DNA from: Pseudomonas sp. AOB-7
GTDB taxonomy: Bacteria > Pseudomonadota > Gammaproteobacteria > Pseudomonadales > Pseudomonadaceae
Assembly: GCF_003696305.1 (NCBI RefSeq)
Contig: NZ_RFFK01000017.1
Location: forward strand, 18,014-61,589
Direction of reading: 5' to 3'
Length of the DNA stretch: 43,576 nucleotides
This document shows positions 8,938 through 17,933 of the stretch, piece after piece. The first letter of the stretch is position 1. Each line of letters opens with the position of its first letter. The translations under genes and the position numbers were made by a program. The notes below the pieces were generated by a model. It searched no databases and was not told where the DNA came from. It saw only the letters and a program-made list of their open reading frames with translations.

Positions 8938-10515
8938 ATGCGCCTGGCTCTCGCCGCCCTGCTCTGCGCCCCGCTACTGGCCCAGGCCGCCACCCTCAGC
9001 GTGTGCACCGAGGCCAGCCCGGAAGGTTTCGACGTGGTGCAGTACAACTCGCTGACCACCACCAACGCCTCGGCCGACGTGCTGATGAACCGCCTGGTGG
9101 AGTTCGACGCCGAACAGGGCCAGTTGCTGCCGAGCCTGGCGCGCAGCTGGTCGATCTCGGACGACGGCCTGGTCTACGACTTCCAGTTGCGCGACGACGT
9201 GCGCTTCCACCAGACCGCCGAGTTCACCCCGAGCCGGCCGCTGAATGCCGACGACGTGCTATTTAGCTTCCAGCGCATGCTCGACCCCGCCCACCCCTGG
9301 CACCAGAGCGCCGCCAGCGGCTACCCGCACGCCCAATCGATGCAGTGGCCGAGCCTGATCGCCGGCGTCGAGGCGCCGGATGCGCATAGCGTGCGCATCC
9401 GCCTGAACCGCCGCGACGCCACCTTCCTCGCCACCCTGAGCATGGGCTTCGCCTCGATCTACCCGGCCGAATACGCCGCCCAGCTGCTCGCAGCCGGCAC
9501 CCCGGAAAAACTCAACAGCGCGCCGGTGGGCAGCGGTCCCTTCGTCTTCGAGCGCTTCCAGAAGGATGCCGTGGTGCGCTACCGCGCCAACCCCGAGTAC
9601 TTCGCCGGCAAGCCGGCCGTCGACCGCCTGTTGTTCGCCATCACCCCGGACAGCAACGTGCGCCTGCAGAAACTGCGCCGCGGCGAATGCCAGATCGCCC
9701 TGTCGCCCAAGCCGCAGGACGTGCAGGCCATCGCCGCCGACGCCAAGCTCAAAAGCGCGCAGACCGCGGCCTTTATGACCGCCTTCGTCGGCATCAACAG
9801 CCAGCACCCGCCGCTGGACAAGCCGCAGGTGCGCCAGGCGATCAACCTGGCCTTCGACAAGGCCAGCTACGTCAAGGCGGTGTTCGAGGGCAGCGCCGAG
9901 CCGGCCAGCGGGCCCTACCCGCCCAATACCTGGAGCTATGCCGACGAGTTGCCCGGTTACCCCCATGACCCGGAACGGGCCCGCGCCCTGCTGGCCGAGG
10001 CCGGCCTGAGCGAGGGTTTCAAGACCACCATCTGGACCCGGCCGAGCGGCAGCCTGCTCAACCCCAACCCCAGCCTCGGCGCCCAGCTGCTGCAGGCCGA
10101 CCTGGCCAAGGTCGGCATCGCTGCCGAGATCCGCGTGATCGAATGGGGCGAGCTGATTCGCCGCGCCAAGGCCGGCGAGCACGACCTGCTGTTCATGGGC
10201 TGGGCCGGCGACAACGGCGACCCGGACAATTTCCTCACCCCGCAATTCGCCTGCGCCTCGGTGCAGTCCGGGCTGAACTTCGCCCGCTACTGCGACGAAG
10301 CGCTGGACCAGCTGATCGCCGCCGGCAAGGCCAGCAGCGACCAGGCCGAACGCAGCCGCCTGTATCGGCAGGCGCAACAGATCATCCAGGAGCAGGCGCT
10401 GTGGCTGCCGCTGGCCCACCCCACCGCCTTCGCCCTGATTAGCGACAAGGTGCAGGGCTATACCGTCAGCCCCTTTGGCCGGCTGAATTTCGCCGCGGTA
10501 AGCCTGGCACCTTGA
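8938..10515 (+). CDS. Periplasmic oligopeptide/dipeptide-binding protein of an ABC transporter (SBP family 5)
   Basis: This is a 525-residue protein with a signal peptide (MRLALAALLCAPLLAQA, cleaved about residue 17). It has the SBP_bac_5 pattern: LVEFDAEQGQLLPSLARSW, then DGLVYDFQLRDDVRFH, later PVGSGPFVFERF and LLFMGWAGDNGDPDNF. The start at 8938 follows AAGAAGGAG with ideal spacing; a GTG at 8920 would destroy the signal peptide. The family delivers di- or oligopeptides (or haem, or nickel) to an inner-membrane permease. No permease or ATPase genes are adjacent, so it is an orphan binding protein that probably works with a Dpp-type permease elsewhere. Its position next to rpmB matches P. 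aeruginosa PA5317 as remembered. Confidence 0.9.
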   Translation: MRLALAALLCAPLLAQAATLSVCTEASPEGFDVVQYNSLTTTNASADVLMNRLVEFDAEQGQLLPSLARSWSISDDGLVYDFQLRDDVRFHQTAEFTPSRPLNADDVLFSFQRMLDPAHPWHQSAASGYPHAQSMQWPSLIAGVEAPDAHSVRIRLNRRDATFLATLSMGFASIYPAEYAAQLLAAGTPEKLNSAPVGSGPFVFERFQKDAVVRYRANPEYFAGKPAVDRLLFAITPDSNVRLQKLRRGECQIALSPKPQDVQAIAADAKLKSAQTAAFMTAFVGINSQHPPLDKPQVRQAINLAFDKASYVKAVFEGSAEPASGPYPPNTWSYADELPGYPHDPERARALLAEAGLSEGFKTTIWTRPSGSLLNPNPSLGAQLLQADLAKVGIAAEIRVIEWGELIRRAKAGEHDLLFMGWAGDNGDPDNFLTPQFACASVQSGLNFARYCDEALDQLIAAGKASSDQAERSRLYRQAQQIIQEQALWLPLAHPTAFALISDKVQGYTVSPFGRLNFAAVSLAP

Positions 10516-10533
10516 GCCGGGCACACTCGTGGG

Positions 10534-10555
10534 CAGGGCGCACCGGTGCGTCCTG
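10534..10555. terminator. Bidirectional terminator-like inverted repeat
   Basis: CAGGGCGCACC (10534-10544) abuts GGTGCGTCCTG (10545-10555), complementary except for one G-T wobble. It lies between the converging binding-protein gene and radC. There is no strong T-tract on either side. Confidence 0.5.
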
Positions 10556-10577
10556 CACGGTTGCCTTCACCGCCCTG

Positions 10578-11252
10578 CTACATCCAGCCCAGCTCGGCCA
10601 TCGACAAGGGCTCGCCGTCGCCGACGATGAAATGGTCGAGCACCCGCACGTCCACCAGCGCCAGCGCGTCCTTGAGGCGCTGGGTCAGCACGCGGTCGGC
10701 CTGGCTCGGCTCGGCGACGCCGGATGGATGGTTGTGGGTCAGAATCAGTGCGGCGGCGTTGTGCGCCAGGGCGCGCTTGACCACCTGCCGCGGGTAGACG
10801 CTGGCGCTGTCGATGCTGCCGTGAAACAGCGCCTCGAAGGCCAGCACGCGGTGCTTGGCGTCGAGGAACAGGCAACCGAACACCTCGTGCGGCTCGTGGC
10901 GCAGCAGCGCCTTGAGGTAGTCGCGCACCGCCTGCGGGCTTTCCAGCGCGGAGTCGCGGCGCAGCCGTTCGGCCAAGTGGCGGCGGGCCATTTCCAGCAC
11001 CGCCTGCAACTGCGCGTACTTGGCCGGGCCCAGGCCCAGGTGCTGGCTGAAATCGGCCAGATCGGCCTGCAGCAGGGCCCGCAGACTGCCGAACTCGGCG
11101 AGCAGCTGGCGCGCCAGGTCCACCGCGCTCCTACCCGCCACCCCGGTGCGCAGGAAGATCGCCAGCAGCTCCGCATCGGTCAGCGAGGCGGCGCCCTGGG
11201 CCAGGAGTTTTTCCCGCGGGCGCTCCGCCGCGGGCCAATCGCGAATGCTCAT
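10578..11252 (-). CDS. radC: RadC family JAB/MPN-domain protein
   Basis: This is a 224-residue protein. A helix-hairpin-helix-type N-terminal region (about 20-90) is followed by a JAMM metal-binding domain with THNHPSG (His173, His175) and Asp186. The length matches bacterial RadC. The start ATG has GGAGG directly upstream. The family is historically linked to DNA repair, but the true enzymatic role remains unclear. It is divergent from coaBC, as in other pseudomonads. Confidence 0.93.
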   Translation of the reverse strand: MSIRDWPAAERPREKLLAQGAASLTDAELLAIFLRTGVAGRSAVDLARQLLAEFGSLRALLQADLADFSQHLGLGPAKYAQLQAVLEMARRHLAERLRRDSALESPQAVRDYLKALLRHEPHEVFGCLFLDAKHRVLAFEALFHGSIDSASVYPRQVVKRALAHNAAALILTHNHPSGVAEPSQADRVLTQRLKDALALVDVRVLDHFIVGDGEPLSMAELGWM

Positions 11253-11391
11253 CTCACCTCCTTGTCCGAGCCAGGCGCCCGCTGCTCCGCTGCGGGCGCT
11301 GTGCTATCGTAGCCCATCTTTTTACGCGGGGCCGGCCTGGGGAGGCGTTGGCACCGTGGCGCACATCCACCTGTATATAAAAGGCAGGCCT

Positions 11392-12600
11392 ATGCAGCGG
11401 CTGTATCGCAAACGCATCATCGTCGGCGTCGGTGGCGGCATCGCCGCCTACAAGAGCGCCGAACTGGTGCGCCGACTCAAGGATCAGGGCGCCGAAGTGC
11501 GCGTGGTGATGACCCAGGGCGGGCGCGAGTTCATCACCCCGCTGACCCTGCAGGCCCTCTCCGGCCATCCGGTGCACCTCGACCTGCTCGACCCGGCCGC
11601 CGAAGCCGCCATGGGCCATATCGAGCTGGCGCGCTGGGCCGACCTGATCCTCATCGCCCCGGCCACCGCCGACCTGATCGCGCGCCTGGCCCAGGGCATC
11701 GCCAACGACCTGCTGACCACCCTGGTGCTGGCCACCGATGCGCCGATTGCCCTGGCCCCGGCGATGAACCAGGCGATGTGGCGCGACGCCGCCACCCAGG
11801 CCAACCTGGAACTGCTGCAGCAGCGCGGCATGCGCCTGTTCGGCCCGGCCGCAGGCGCCCAGGCGTGCGGCGACGTCGGCCTCGGCCGCATGCTGGAAGC
11901 CGAGCAGCTGGCGCAACTGGCCGCCGACTGCTTCCAGCGCCAGGCGCTGGACGGCCTGCATATCCTGATCACCGCCGGGCCGACCCAGGAAAACATCGAC
12001 CCGGTGCGCTACATCACCAACCACAGCTCCGGCAAGATGGGCTTCGCCCTGGCCGAGGCCGCCGCCGAAGCCGGCGCGCGGGTGACCCTGGTCAGCGGCC
12101 CGGTGCACCTGCCGACGCCGGACCGGGTCAGCCGCATCGACGTGGTCAGCGCCCGCGACATGCTCGCTGCCTGCGAAGCGGCGATGCCCTGCGACGTGCT
12201 GATCGCCGCCGCCGCAGTGGCCGACTACCGCCCGGAAGTGGTCGCCCAGCACAAATTGAAGAAAGACCCCACCAGCGGTGATGGGCTGCTCCTGCAAATG
12301 GTGCGCAACCCGGATATCCTCGCCACCATCGCCGGCCGCGCCGATCGCCCGTTCAGCGTCGGCTTCGCCGCCGAGACCGAGAACCTGCTCGAATACGCCT
12401 CGCGCAAGCTGCGCGACAAGAACCTCGACCTGATCGTCGCCAACGATGTGGCCAACCCCAGCATCGGCTTCAACAGCGAGGAAAACGCCATCACCGTGAT
12501 CGACCGCGAGCTGCAGCAGAGCAGCTTCGCCCAGACCAGCAAGGGCAAGATCGCCCGCCAGTTGATCACCCTTATCGCCGACCGCCTGAACAAGAACTGA
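11392..12600 (+). CDS. coaBC: Bifunctional phosphopantothenoylcysteine decarboxylase / phosphopantothenate-cysteine ligase
   Basis: This 402-residue enzyme covers coenzyme A steps 2 and 3. The N-terminal flavoprotein CoaC half has GGIAAYKSAELVRRL, the active-site His in MGHIELARWAD, PAMNQAMW, and the Cys loop GAQACGDVGLGRM. The C-terminal CoaB half has TAGPTQENIDPVRYITNHSS (nucleotide site) and the lysine cluster HKLKKDP. The ATG at 11392 is preceded by AAGGCAGG; longer upstream frames are not supported. dut begins 2 bases after the stop, so coaBC-dut form an operon that continues into algC. Confidence 0.96.
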   Translation: MQRLYRKRIIVGVGGGIAAYKSAELVRRLKDQGAEVRVVMTQGGREFITPLTLQALSGHPVHLDLLDPAAEAAMGHIELARWADLILIAPATADLIARLAQGIANDLLTTLVLATDAPIALAPAMNQAMWRDAATQANLELLQQRGMRLFGPAAGAQACGDVGLGRMLEAEQLAQLAADCFQRQALDGLHILITAGPTQENIDPVRYITNHSSGKMGFALAEAAAEAGARVTLVSGPVHLPTPDRVSRIDVVSARDMLAACEAAMPCDVLIAAAAVADYRPEVVAQHKLKKDPTSGDGLLLQMVRNPDILATIAGRADRPFSVGFAAETENLLEYASRKLRDKNLDLIVANDVANPSIGFNSEENAITVIDRELQQSSFAQTSKGKIARQLITLIADRLNKN

Positions 12601-12602
12601 CC

Positions 12603-13058
12603 ATGCACGCTTTGCAAGCCAAGATCCTCGACCCCCGCCTCGGCCAGGACTTTCCCCTGCCGCAGTACGCCACACCCGGTTCGGCCGGCCTCGACCTGCG
12701 CGCCATGCTCAAGGAGGACGTCGTTCTCGAGCCTGGCCAGACCCTGCTGATCCCCACCGGCCTGTCGATCTATATCGGCGATCCGAACCTGGCCGCGCTG
12801 ATCCTGCCGCGCTCGGGCCTGGGCCACAAACACGGCATCGTCCTCGGCAACCTGGTCGGCCTGATCGACTCGGACTACCAGGGCGAGCTGATGGTGTCGT
12901 GCTGGAATCGCGGCCAGAGCGCGTTCCGCATCGCCGTCGGCGAGCGCATCGCCCAGCTGGTGCTGGTACCGGTGGTGCAGGCGCATTTCGAGTTGGTCGA
13001 GGAGTTCGACGAGAGCCAGCGCGGCGCCGGCGGCTTCGGCCACTCCGGCAGCCACTGA
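12603..13058 (+). CDS. dut: dUTP diphosphatase
   Basis: This 151-residue trimeric dUTPase contains all five motifs: AGLDLRA, PRSGLGHKHGIVLGN, GLIDSDYQGELMV, GERIAQLV and the flexible C-terminal RGAGGFGHSG. It converts dUTP to dUMP and diphosphate, limiting uracil in DNA and supplying dTMP synthesis. It starts 2 bases after coaBC; algC follows after 40 bases on the same strand. Confidence 0.97.
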   Translation: MHALQAKILDPRLGQDFPLPQYATPGSAGLDLRAMLKEDVVLEPGQTLLIPTGLSIYIGDPNLAALILPRSGLGHKHGIVLGNLVGLIDSDYQGELMVSCWNRGQSAFRIAVGERIAQLVLVPVVQAHFELVEEFDESQRGAGGFGHSGSH

Positions 13059-13098
13059 GCCCAATGCCAACACGGACGACCCGCCGAGGAGCCCCCGC

Positions 13099-15678
13099 GT
13101 GAAACTCTTCAAGCGCACCGCCAAGGAAGCCGACAGGCCTCTGAACGACGCCGCGGCAGCGAAACAGCCGACCGGCAAAGCGCTCGGCCCCTTGCTGCCC
13201 GGCCTGCTCGCCGCCGCCCTCGGCATCGGCGCCGGCGGCGCCCTGCTGTGGTTCGCGCAGAACAGCGACAGCCAGGCCCGCCAGGCCGAGCTGACCCAGG
13301 CCATCGGCAGCAGCCAGGCCGCCGCCGTGCAGCAGGCACTCAAGCAACTGCTGGCCGACAACCTCGCCGCCGCGCGCAACCCCGAGCTGCTGCAGGCGCT
13401 GCAGAGCGGCGACAACCAACAGCAACGCGACGCCGAGCGACGCCTGGGCTACTGGGACGGCGTGGTCGACGCCCACCTCAACCGCCGCGCCGAAGCGGTG
13501 CAGGACGGCAGCCGCGCTGCGCCGATGAACTTCGCCGGACTGGACATGCTGCGCCGCGCCGAAAGCGGCCAGCAGCCGGCAGTGGAGGCCTATCGGGTCG
13601 GCGACCGCTGGCTGGCCTACAGCGCCGTGGCGCTGCGCCTGAACGACAACCAGCCGGCGCAGGGCACCCTGCTGCTGGCCGTCGACCTCCAGCGCCTGCT
13701 CGCCAGCCTGCCGCCGCTGCCGGCGGAGCTCGGCCAGCTGCAACTGGTGCAGAAGTTCGGCAACAGCCCGCCCCAGGTGTTGCTGCAACGCGGCCAGAGC
13801 GAGGGCGGCACAGCGCAGAGCTTCGCCACCGGCAACCCCAACTGGACGCTCAGCTTCGCCCCCGGCCCGGCCCTGGCCAGCGGCCTGCCGCCGACCCTGC
13901 TCGGCCTCGCCGCCCTGCTCGCCCTGGGCGGCGCGCTGATCGGCCTGATGCTGCTGCAGGGCGCGCAGCAGCGCCGCCTGCTCGACGACGTTCAGCGACT
14001 CGCGCAGATGCTCAAAGAACTCTCCGCGGGCAAAGCCGTCAAAGCCATCAGCCTGAGCCTGCCGGCCCTGGACAGCCTGGCCCAGGGCCTGGCGCGCCTG
14101 CCGCGCCGCAGCAACGAAAGTGCCGGCAGTGCCACAGGCAACGGAACAACCGCGGCCCCCGCCGCCCAGCCCGCGAGCAAGCCGGCGGAGGCGGTCGACC
14201 CGCTGTTCCAGGACACCGATATCCTCGATATCGACATTCTCGACGACGACCAGGATCTCCTGGGACTGGAGCAGACACCCGCAATGACCATTAGCCAAAG
14301 CGCCCCGACCCTCCCCGCCGACATCTTCCGCGCCTACGACATCCGCGGTGTGGTGGGCGACAGCCTGACCGCAGAAACCGCCTACTGGATCGGCCGCGCC
14401 GTCGGTTCGCAGAGCCTGGCGCAGGGCGAGCCCAACGTCATCGTCGGCCGTGACGGCCGCCTGTCCGGCCCCGAGCTGCTGCAGCAACTGGTGCAGGGCC
14501 TGCTCGACTGCGGCTGCCAGGTCACCGACGTCGGCATGGTGCCGACCCCGGTGGTGTACTTCGCCGCCAACGTGCTCGAAGGCCGCTCCGCGGTGATGCT
14601 CACCGGCAGCCACAACCCACCGGACTACAACGGCTTCAAGATCGTCATCGCCGGCGACACCCTGGCCAACGAACAGATCCAGGCGCTCAAGGCACGCATC
14701 GACAACAACGACCTGGCCAGCGGCGTCGGCAGCGTGCAACAGGTCGACGTGCTGGAGCGCTACTTCAAGACCATCCGCGACGACATCGCCCTGGCCAGGC
14801 CGCTCAAGGTGGTGGTCGATTGCGGCAACGGCGCCGCCGGGGTGATCGCCCCGCAACTGATCGAGGCCCTCGGCTGCAGCGTGATCCCGCTGTTCTGCGA
14901 AGTCGACGGCACCTTCCCCAACCACCACCCGGACCCGGGCAAGCCGGAGAACCTGGTCGACCTGATCGCCCGGGTCAAGGCGGAAAACGCCGACCTCGGC
15001 CTGGCCTTCGACGGCGACGGCGACCGCGTCGGCGTGGTGACCAACACCGGCACCATCGTCTACCCGGACCGCTTGCTGATGCTGTTCGCCAAGGACGTGG
15101 TGTCGCGCAATCCCGGCGCCGACATCATCTTCGACGTCAAATGCACCCGCCGCCTGACCCCGCTGATCAGCGGCTACGGCGGTCGCCCGGTGATGTGGAA
15201 GACCGGCCACTCGCTGATCAAGAAGAAGATGAAGGAAACCGGCGCGCTGCTGGCCGGCGAGATGAGCGGGCACATCTTCTTCAAGGAGCGCTGGTACGGC
15301 TTCGACGACGGCATCTACAGCGCCGCGCGCCTGCTGGAAATCCTCAGCCTCGACAAGCGCGATGCCGAGTTGGTGTTCAACGCCTTCCCCAGCGACATCG
15401 CCACCCCGGAGATCAACATCCAGGTCACCGAGCAGAGCAAGTTCCCGCTGATCGAGCGCCTGCAGCGCGAAGGCCAGTGGGGCGAAGCCAACCTCACCAG
15501 CATCGACGGCGTGCGCGTCGACTATCCCAAGGGCTGGGGCCTGATCCGCGCCTCCAACACCACGCCGGTGCTGGTGCTGCGCTTCGAGGCCGACACCCAG
15601 GAAGAGTTGCAGCGTATCCAGGATGTGTTCCGCGGCCAACTGCACAAGGTCGCCCCCGACCTGCAACTGCCCTTTTGA
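13099..15678 (+). CDS. algC: Phosphomannomutase/phosphoglucomutase AlgC with N-terminal membrane-anchored extension
   Basis: This is an 859-residue protein. Residues 396-859 are the classical AlgC, with phospho-Ser504 in TGSHNPPDYNGFK (Ser109 of the short form), metal site DGDGDR and the sugar loop GEMSGH. It interconverts mannose/glucose 6- and 1-phosphates for alginate, LPS and rhamnolipid. The 395-residue extension has two hydrophobic segments (about 29-52 and 258-282) flanking an about 200-residue presumably periplasmic region, then an amphipathic helix, a Pro/Ala linker and an acidic DTDILDIDILDDD stretch. The GTG at 13099 has GAGGAG upstream. The classical ATG at 14284 also has GGAG, but 13 bases away, so a short form could be made internally. 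The frame is intact throughout. Confidence 0.93.
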   Translation: MKLFKRTAKEADRPLNDAAAAKQPTGKALGPLLPGLLAAALGIGAGGALLWFAQNSDSQARQAELTQAIGSSQAAAVQQALKQLLADNLAAARNPELLQALQSGDNQQQRDAERRLGYWDGVVDAHLNRRAEAVQDGSRAAPMNFAGLDMLRRAESGQQPAVEAYRVGDRWLAYSAVALRLNDNQPAQGTLLLAVDLQRLLASLPPLPAELGQLQLVQKFGNSPPQVLLQRGQSEGGTAQSFATGNPNWTLSFAPGPALASGLPPTLLGLAALLALGGALIGLMLLQGAQQRRLLDDVQRLAQMLKELSAGKAVKAISLSLPALDSLAQGLARLPRRSNESAGSATGNGTTAAPAAQPASKPAEAVDPLFQDTDILDIDILDDDQDLLGLEQTPAMTISQSAPTLPADIFRAYDIRGVVGDSLTAETAYWIGRAVGSQSLAQGEPNVIVGRDGRLSGPELLQQLVQGLLDCGCQVTDVGMVPTPVVYFAANVLEGRSAVMLTGSHNPPDYNGFKIVIAGDTLANEQIQALKARIDNNDLASGVGSVQQVDVLERYFKTIRDDIALARPLKVVVDCGNGAAGVIAPQLIEALGCSVIPLFCEVDGTFPNHHPDPGKPENLVDLIARVKAENADLGLAFDGDGDRVGVVTNTGTIVYPDRLLMLFAKDVVSRNPGADIIFDVKCTRRLTPLISGYGGRPVMWKTGHSLIKKKMKETGALLAGEMSGHIFFKERWYGFDDGIYSAARLLEILSLDKRDAELVFNAFPSDIATPEINIQVTEQSKFPLIERLQREGQWGEANLTSIDGVRVDYPKGWGLIRASNTTPVLVLRFEADTQEELQRIQDVFRGQLHKVAPDLQLPF

Positions 15679-15701
15679 TCGATTTGTTCCAGGAGCCCCC
15701 C

Positions 15702-16607
15702 ATGACCCTCGAGCGTGACGCCGCCGCCCAGGTTGCCAAGGTACTGTCCGAAGCCCTGCCCTATATCCGCCGCTTCGTCGGCAAGACCCTGGTGATCAAG
15801 TACGGCGGCAACGCCATGGAAAGCGAGGAGCTCAAGCAGGGCTTCGCCCGCGACATCGTGCTGATGAAGGCCGTCGGCATCAACCCGGTGGTGGTGCACG
15901 GCGGCGGCCCGCAGATCGGCGATCTGCTCAAGCGCCTGTCCATCGAGAGTCATTTCATCGACGGCATGCGCGTTACCGACACCGCCACCATGGACGTGGT
16001 GGAGATGGTGCTCGGCGGCCAGGTCAACAAGAGCATCGTCAACCTGATCAACCAGCACGGCGGCAGCGCCATCGGCCTGACCGGCAAGGACGCCGGGCTG
16101 ATCCGCGCCAAGAAGCTCAAGGTCAGCCGGCAGACGCCGGAAATGACCCAGCCGGAAATCATCGATATCGGCCACGTCGGCGAGGTCACCGGGGTCAACA
16201 CCGACCTGCTCAACATGCTGGTCAAGGGCGACTTCATCCCGGTGATCGCACCGATTGGCGTCGGCCCGGACGGCGAGTCCTACAACATCAACGCCGATCT
16301 GGTGGCCGGCAAGGTCGCCGAAGCGCTCAAGGCCGAGAAGCTGATGCTGCTGACCAATATCGCCGGCCTGATGGACAAGCAGGGCGAAGTGCTCACCGGC
16401 CTGACTACCGAGCAGGTCGACGCGCTGATCGCCGACGGCACCATCTACGGCGGCATGCTGCCGAAGATCCGCTGCGCCCTGGAAGCGGTGCAGGGCGGCG
16501 TGCACAGCGCGCACATCGTCGACGGCCGGGTGCCCAACGCGGTGCTGCTGGAGATCTTCACCGACAGCGGCGTCGGCACCCTGATCACCAACCGCAAGCG
16601 CCATTGA
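15702..16607 (+). CDS. argB: Acetylglutamate kinase
   Basis: This is a 301-residue amino-acid kinase. It has KYGGNAMES and VVHGGGPQIG (glycine-rich phosphate loops), the N-acetylglutamate site region around GMRVTDTATMDVVEMVLGG, and the C-terminal ATP-binding part. The N-terminal helix (about residues 1-25) is of the length found in arginine-inhibited hexameric enzymes, so feedback inhibition by arginine is likely. The ATG follows AGGAG; it starts 23 bases after algC. It catalyses the second step of arginine synthesis. Confidence 0.96.
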   Translation: MTLERDAAAQVAKVLSEALPYIRRFVGKTLVIKYGGNAMESEELKQGFARDIVLMKAVGINPVVVHGGGPQIGDLLKRLSIESHFIDGMRVTDTATMDVVEMVLGGQVNKSIVNLINQHGGSAIGLTGKDAGLIRAKKLKVSRQTPEMTQPEIIDIGHVGEVTGVNTDLLNMLVKGDFIPVIAPIGVGPDGESYNINADLVAGKVAEALKAEKLMLLTNIAGLMDKQGEVLTGLTTEQVDALIADGTIYGGMLPKIRCALEAVQGGVHSAHIVDGRVPNAVLLEIFTDSGVGTLITNRKRH

Positions 16608-16612
16608 AAAGC

Positions 16613-16656
16613 GGCCGCTAGCGGCCTGCCGATGCCCCTCTCCCTCCGGGAGAGGG
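16613..16656. repeat. Palindromic repeats after argB
   Basis: GGCCGCTAGCGGCC (16613-16626) is a perfect palindrome; with its right flank it forms a 20-base sequence found identically at 41003-41022 inside the phoB-phoR element. Next, CCCTCTCCC (16636-16644) pairs with GGGAGAGGG (16648-16656), a frequent pseudomonad intergenic hairpin. Either may end argB transcription. The remaining gap up to 16848 has a half copy of the GGTGCGCACGGC repeat (16697-16708) and no gene. Confidence 0.6.
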
Positions 16657-16848
16657 TGCCCGGGCCGTACCACCCAACCGGCGTACTCGCAAAGCCGGTG
16701 CGCACGGCCTGGGCGGCCCCGCGACACCCTGTGGGCTAACGCCGGCCATCGAGCCGCTTTATCACCGGCCATCTGTATGGCGACTCGAACTTGCCGCAAG
16801 TCCGCGCAAGAGCGACGCTCGCCAGGCACCCCCTGTAACGGAGCGCCC

Positions 16849-17295
16849 ATGAGCAGCCGGCCAGAACCCAGCCAGTTCAGCTTCTTCCACCCCCTGCGCG
16901 TGCGCTGGGCCGAGGTCGATCCACAGAGCATCGTCTTCAACGGCCACTACCTGACCTACGCCGACGTCGCCATCACCGAGTATTTCCGCGCCCTCGGCGT
17001 GGCCTACCCGGCCGATCTGGCGCAAGACGGCGGCGACTTCTTCGCCATCCGCACCCTGCTCGAATACCGCGCCCCGGCGCGCTTCGACGAGCAGCTGCAG
17101 ATCGGCATCCGCGCCGCCCGCCTCGGCCGCTCCAGCCTGACCTTCGCCCTCGGCATCTGGCGCGACGGCGAGCTGCTCACCAGCGGCGAGATCGTCTACG
17201 TGCATGCCGATGGTGCCACGCGCAGCAGCGCGCCGCTGCCGGGTTGGCTGCGGGAGAAGATTCTGGGCTTCGAGAGGACGGCGCCGCAGAGCTGA
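16849..17295 (+). CDS. Acyl-CoA thioesterase, hotdog fold (YbgC/4HBT type)
   Basis: This is a 148-residue single hotdog domain. The active-site segment VRWAEVDPQSIVFNGHYLTY is the 4-hydroxybenzoyl-CoA thioesterase/YbgC motif, with the catalytic Asp and conserved N-x-x-Y. ATG 16849 is preceded by an ACGGAG ribosome site; a longer start at 16777 is less likely. It probably hydrolyses short or medium acyl-CoA; the substrate is not predictable. It stands alone between argB and a convergent gene. Confidence 0.85.
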   Translation: MSSRPEPSQFSFFHPLRVRWAEVDPQSIVFNGHYLTYADVAITEYFRALGVAYPADLAQDGGDFFAIRTLLEYRAPARFDEQLQIGIRAARLGRSSLTFALGIWRDGELLTSGEIVYVHADGATRSSAPLPGWLREKILGFERTAPQS

Positions 17296-17306
17296 GGCGC
17301 CAGCGC

Positions 17307-17909
17307 TTAGGGCTTGGCCTTAGGCGCGCCGAACAGCTCGGCCAACCGCGCACGGTCGGCGGCGAAATCGGCCTCGGCCTTCTTGCGCGCCTCCTGGTAG
17401 CGGGCGATATCGCGCAGCAGGCGCTGCTGTTCGTCCTTGAGATTGTTGATCTGCACCAACAGGTGCTCCGGCACCGCCCGTCCGGCACGTTCGTGGTCGG
17501 CGGCCTGGCTCTGCAGGTTGGCCTGCTGGGTACGCACCGACTGCAGGTTGCCGCGCGCCACGCTGGTCACCCCGTCCAGCTCGGCGAGCTTGCGCTCGCG
17601 GGCCCGGTCGACGTCGTCCAGGTTGGTGTAAAGCCGCAGCAACTGCGCATCGCTGCTGGCACGCGCCTTGTCCGCCTGCATCCGGGCGAACTCCTCGGCC
17701 GTCGGCGCCGGCGGGATCACCCGCAGCACCCGGCCCTGGTCGTTGAGCACCTCGTAGCCCTTGGCGATGAACTCCGGTGGCACGCCCTGGCGGCTGAGCA
17801 CCGTCACGCCCTTGTCGTCGACGTAGCGATACAGCTCGGCGGCCACCCCCGACAACGGCAGTAGCAAGCTGAGCAGCAGCGTACAGCGGGTCAGGAGCGG
17901 CTTGGGCAT
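17307..17909 (-). CDS. DUF4124 domain exported protein
   Basis: This is a 200-residue protein. The N-terminal signal peptide ends near GVAAELYRYVDDKG, where the DUF4124 domain begins (about residues 24-65, pattern LYRYVDDKGVTVLSR). The rest is a charged, heptad-rich helical region (about 75-185) that should form a coiled coil. Its location is periplasmic or envelope-attached; the function is unknown. It starts 24 bases after pyrE on the same strand, so the two may be co-transcribed. Confidence 0.8.
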   Translation of the reverse strand: MPKPLLTRCTLLLSLLLPLSGVAAELYRYVDDKGVTVLSRQGVPPEFIAKGYEVLNDQGRVLRVIPPAPTAEEFARMQADKARASSDAQLLRLYTNLDDVDRARERKLAELDGVTSVARGNLQSVRTQQANLQSQAADHERAGRAVPEHLLVQINNLKDEQQRLLRDIARYQEARKKAEADFAADRARLAELFGAPKAKP

Positions 17910-17933
17910 AAGAGGCAGATACCTTGTGCTGGA

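Noticed and set aside
13058..14284. Separate gene upstream of algC instead of a fusion
   Set aside because: There is no stop codon between 13099 and 15678, and the reading frame continues directly into AlgC.
12709..15666. A minus-strand open frame of about 985 codons antisense to dut and algC
   Set aside because: Same reason; the opposite strand encodes dUTPase and AlgC with intact motifs.
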